This document shows positions 63,066-64,000 of a DNA stretch of 64,000 nucleotides, one piece after another. Below the pieces are notes generated by a model, which was given only the letters and a program-made list of their open reading frames with translations, was not told where the DNA came from and ran no database searches. Location: NCBI GenBank assembly GCA_945885625.1, contig CAMCYS010000002.1, positions 1 to 64,000 of the forward strand. The letters run 5' to 3'. How positions within the stretch are numbered: position 1 is the stretch's first letter; each line of letters begins with the position of its first letter. This stretch comes from Bifidobacterium breve. Its GTDB lineage: Bacteria > Actinomycetota > Actinomycetes > Nanopelagicales > Nanopelagicaceae. Made by a program: the position numbers and the translations under genes.

Positions 63066-63071
63066 AGAATA
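63066..63071 (-). promoter_or_regulatory. -10 element TATTCT of a leaderless aroG transcript
   Basis: On the minus strand TATTCT occupies -12 to -7 relative to the ATG at 63059, followed by TAAGCC and the start codon. No ribosome-binding sequence intervenes. Confidence 0.55.
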
Positions 63072-63099
63072 GAGAATCTAAGGTATTGGTGTTGACCAA

Positions 63100-64000
63100 T
63101 TATCCGAAGAAGACCTCAGCCTCTGCGTACAGTGAAGGATCAACGGTCTTTAGCTTGTCAGTTGCTGAAGCCAGCGGAACTCGAGCAATCGAGGTTCCGT
63201 GGAGTGCAACCATCTTGCCCCAGTCACTTTCGCTGGCAGCAGTAATTGCCATCAAGCCAAAGCGGGTAGCCAATACGCGATCGAAAGCACTTGGAGTTCC
63301 ACCACGTTGAACATGGCCGAGAACAACTGTGCGAGATTCGTGACCAGTCTTGGCTTCAATTTCTTGAGCTAACCACTCACCGATGCCAGATAGCTTTACG
63401 TGACCGAATGCATCAAGAGTTTGATCCTTGATCACCATGTCGCCATCTTGTGGGATAGCGCCTTCGGCAATAACAATGATTGGAGCTTGTCCTTTTTCGA
63501 AGCAAGAGTTTACATACGCACAAACCTTGTCGAGCGAGAACTTAACTTCGGGAATCAATACGCATGCCGCGCTACTTGCCATACCTGAATGAAGCGCGAT
63601 CCAGCCAGCATGACGACCCATAACTTCGACAACCAAAGCACGGTGATGTGACTGCGCCGTTGTATGCAGGCGATCGATTGCTTCGACCGCGATATTTACT
63701 GAAGTATCAAAACCAAATGTGTAGTCAGTGTTATTTAGATCGTTATCAATCGTCTTTGGCACACCAATAACTTTTACGCCCAGGGCGTCTAACTTGGTAG
63801 CAACCCCAAGAGTGTCTTCACCACCGATTGCGATCAAGGCATCAATGCCAGCAGCAGATAGGTTCTCTTTAATTCGCTCGACGCCATTTTCGATCTTAAA
63901 TGGATTGGTACGTGATGACCCGAGAATGGTTCCGCCAAGAGGCAAGATATCGCGAGTGTTCTCAAGCGTTAGGGGCATAGTCAGACCCTCAAGTGGGCCT
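63100..64000 (-). CDS. pfkA: 6-phosphofructokinase, N-terminus beyond the window
   Basis: The frame is open through the window edge (64000); the internal ATG at 63978 is not the start, because the seven codons before it read GPLEGLT, typical of this family. Visible motifs: LGGTILGSSRTNP, IGGEDTLG, GVPKTIDNDL, VVEVMGRHAGWIA, VLGHVQRGG. At the two positions that decide the phosphate donor, this protein has D (GGEDT) and K (GVPK), the pattern of PPi-dependent enzymes. The donor is inferred from these two residues. It lies 40 bases from aroG on the same strand. Confidence 0.93.
   Translation of the reverse strand, partial: GPLEGLTMPLTLENTRDILPLGGTILGSSRTNPFKIENGVERIKENLSAAGIDALIAIGGEDTLGVATKLDALGVKVIGVPKTIDNDLNNTDYTFGFDTSVNIAVEAIDRLHTTAQSHHRALVVEVMGRHAGWIALHSGMASSAACVLIPEVKFSLDKVCAYVNSCFEKGQAPIIVIAEGAIPQDGDMVIKDQTLDAFGHVKLSGIGEWLAQEIEAKTGHESRTVVLGHVQRGGTPSAFDRVLATRFGLMAITAASESDWGKMVALHGTSIARVPLASATDKLKTVDPSLYAEAEVFFG

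Noticed and set aside
1-64000. tRNA, rRNA, phage or insertion-sequence genes
   Set aside because: By eye I found no cloverleaf with a T-loop, no rRNA signature, no transposase or integrase and no target-site duplications. A tRNAscan or IS search was not possible here.

Overview
The window reads as a compact, low-to-mid GC actinobacterial chromosome segment. Supporting evidence: an actinobacterial dcw cluster with sepF and an mraW-type leader; a PriA-like HisA; a MurE with the meso-DAP motif DNPR; an ileS T-box that acts on translation; heterodimeric CrtYc/CrtYd lycopene cyclases; a LexA box of the CGAAC-N4-GTTCG type; and several start codons preceded by TANNNT at exactly -12 to -7, as in leaderless actinobacterial mRNAs. 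Very short gaps, ATGA overlaps and overlapping convergent stop codons suggest a streamlined genome. A freshwater acI-type (Nanopelagicales-like) organism is my best guess, but this is inference.

Layout. 1-17.2 kb: one long minus-strand run in the order dksA-like, lspA, rluD-like, dnaE1, hisD-C-B-H-priA-hisF-hisI, trpE, a small membrane ORF, trpC-B-A, a MauE/DoxX protein, a DsbA-like protein and a partial lgt. 17.4-20.7 kb: a T-box and ileS on the plus strand. 20.7-37.5 kb: the dcw cluster on the minus strand (mraZ, rsmH, ftsL-like, ftsI, murE, murF, mraY, murD, ftsW, murG, murC, ftsQ, ftsZ, pgeF, yggS, sepF, yggT), with MraZ-type operator repeats, an mraW leader RNA and a dyad before ftsZ. 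37.7-42.9 kb: a DUF3040 gene and an SOS-type cassette (DUF6504, dnaE2, dinB) behind a LexA box. 43-45.6 kb: DoxX, TauE/SafE, YbaK and an alpha/beta hydrolase. 45.6-55.3 kb: a two-part carotenoid locus (CrtA-like, CruF, CruG, CrtD/CrtI-like; then CrtE, CrtI, CrtB, CrtYd, CrtYc) interrupted by metF and a CDP-alcohol phosphotransferase. 55.3-56.5 kb: a TPP riboswitch controlling a PnuC-family transporter and a P-loop kinase. 56.5-64 kb: a PASTA Ser/Thr kinase, endonuclease IV, an EamA transporter, threonine aldolase, Ogt, class II DAHP synthase and a partial phosphofructokinase.

How the genes work together. The his/trp block and DAHP synthase supply aromatic amino acids and histidine; PriA can serve both pathways, and no trpF, trpD or trpG lies in the window. 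The dcw genes and the PASTA kinase build and regulate the septum and wall. The carotenoid genes together predict a cyclised C40 carotenoid whose other end is hydrated, glycosylated and possibly desaturated and oxygenated. The SOS cassette pairs an error-prone polymerase with DinB, with no imuA or imuB beside it.

The best candidates for something under-described are the TPP-controlled transporter plus kinase pair, the DUF6504-dnaE2-dinB mutasome-like cassette, the CrtA-like oxygenase in a CruF/CruG pathway, and the regulatory DNA around mraZ and ftsZ. I saw no phage, insertion sequence, CRISPR array, tRNA or rRNA.
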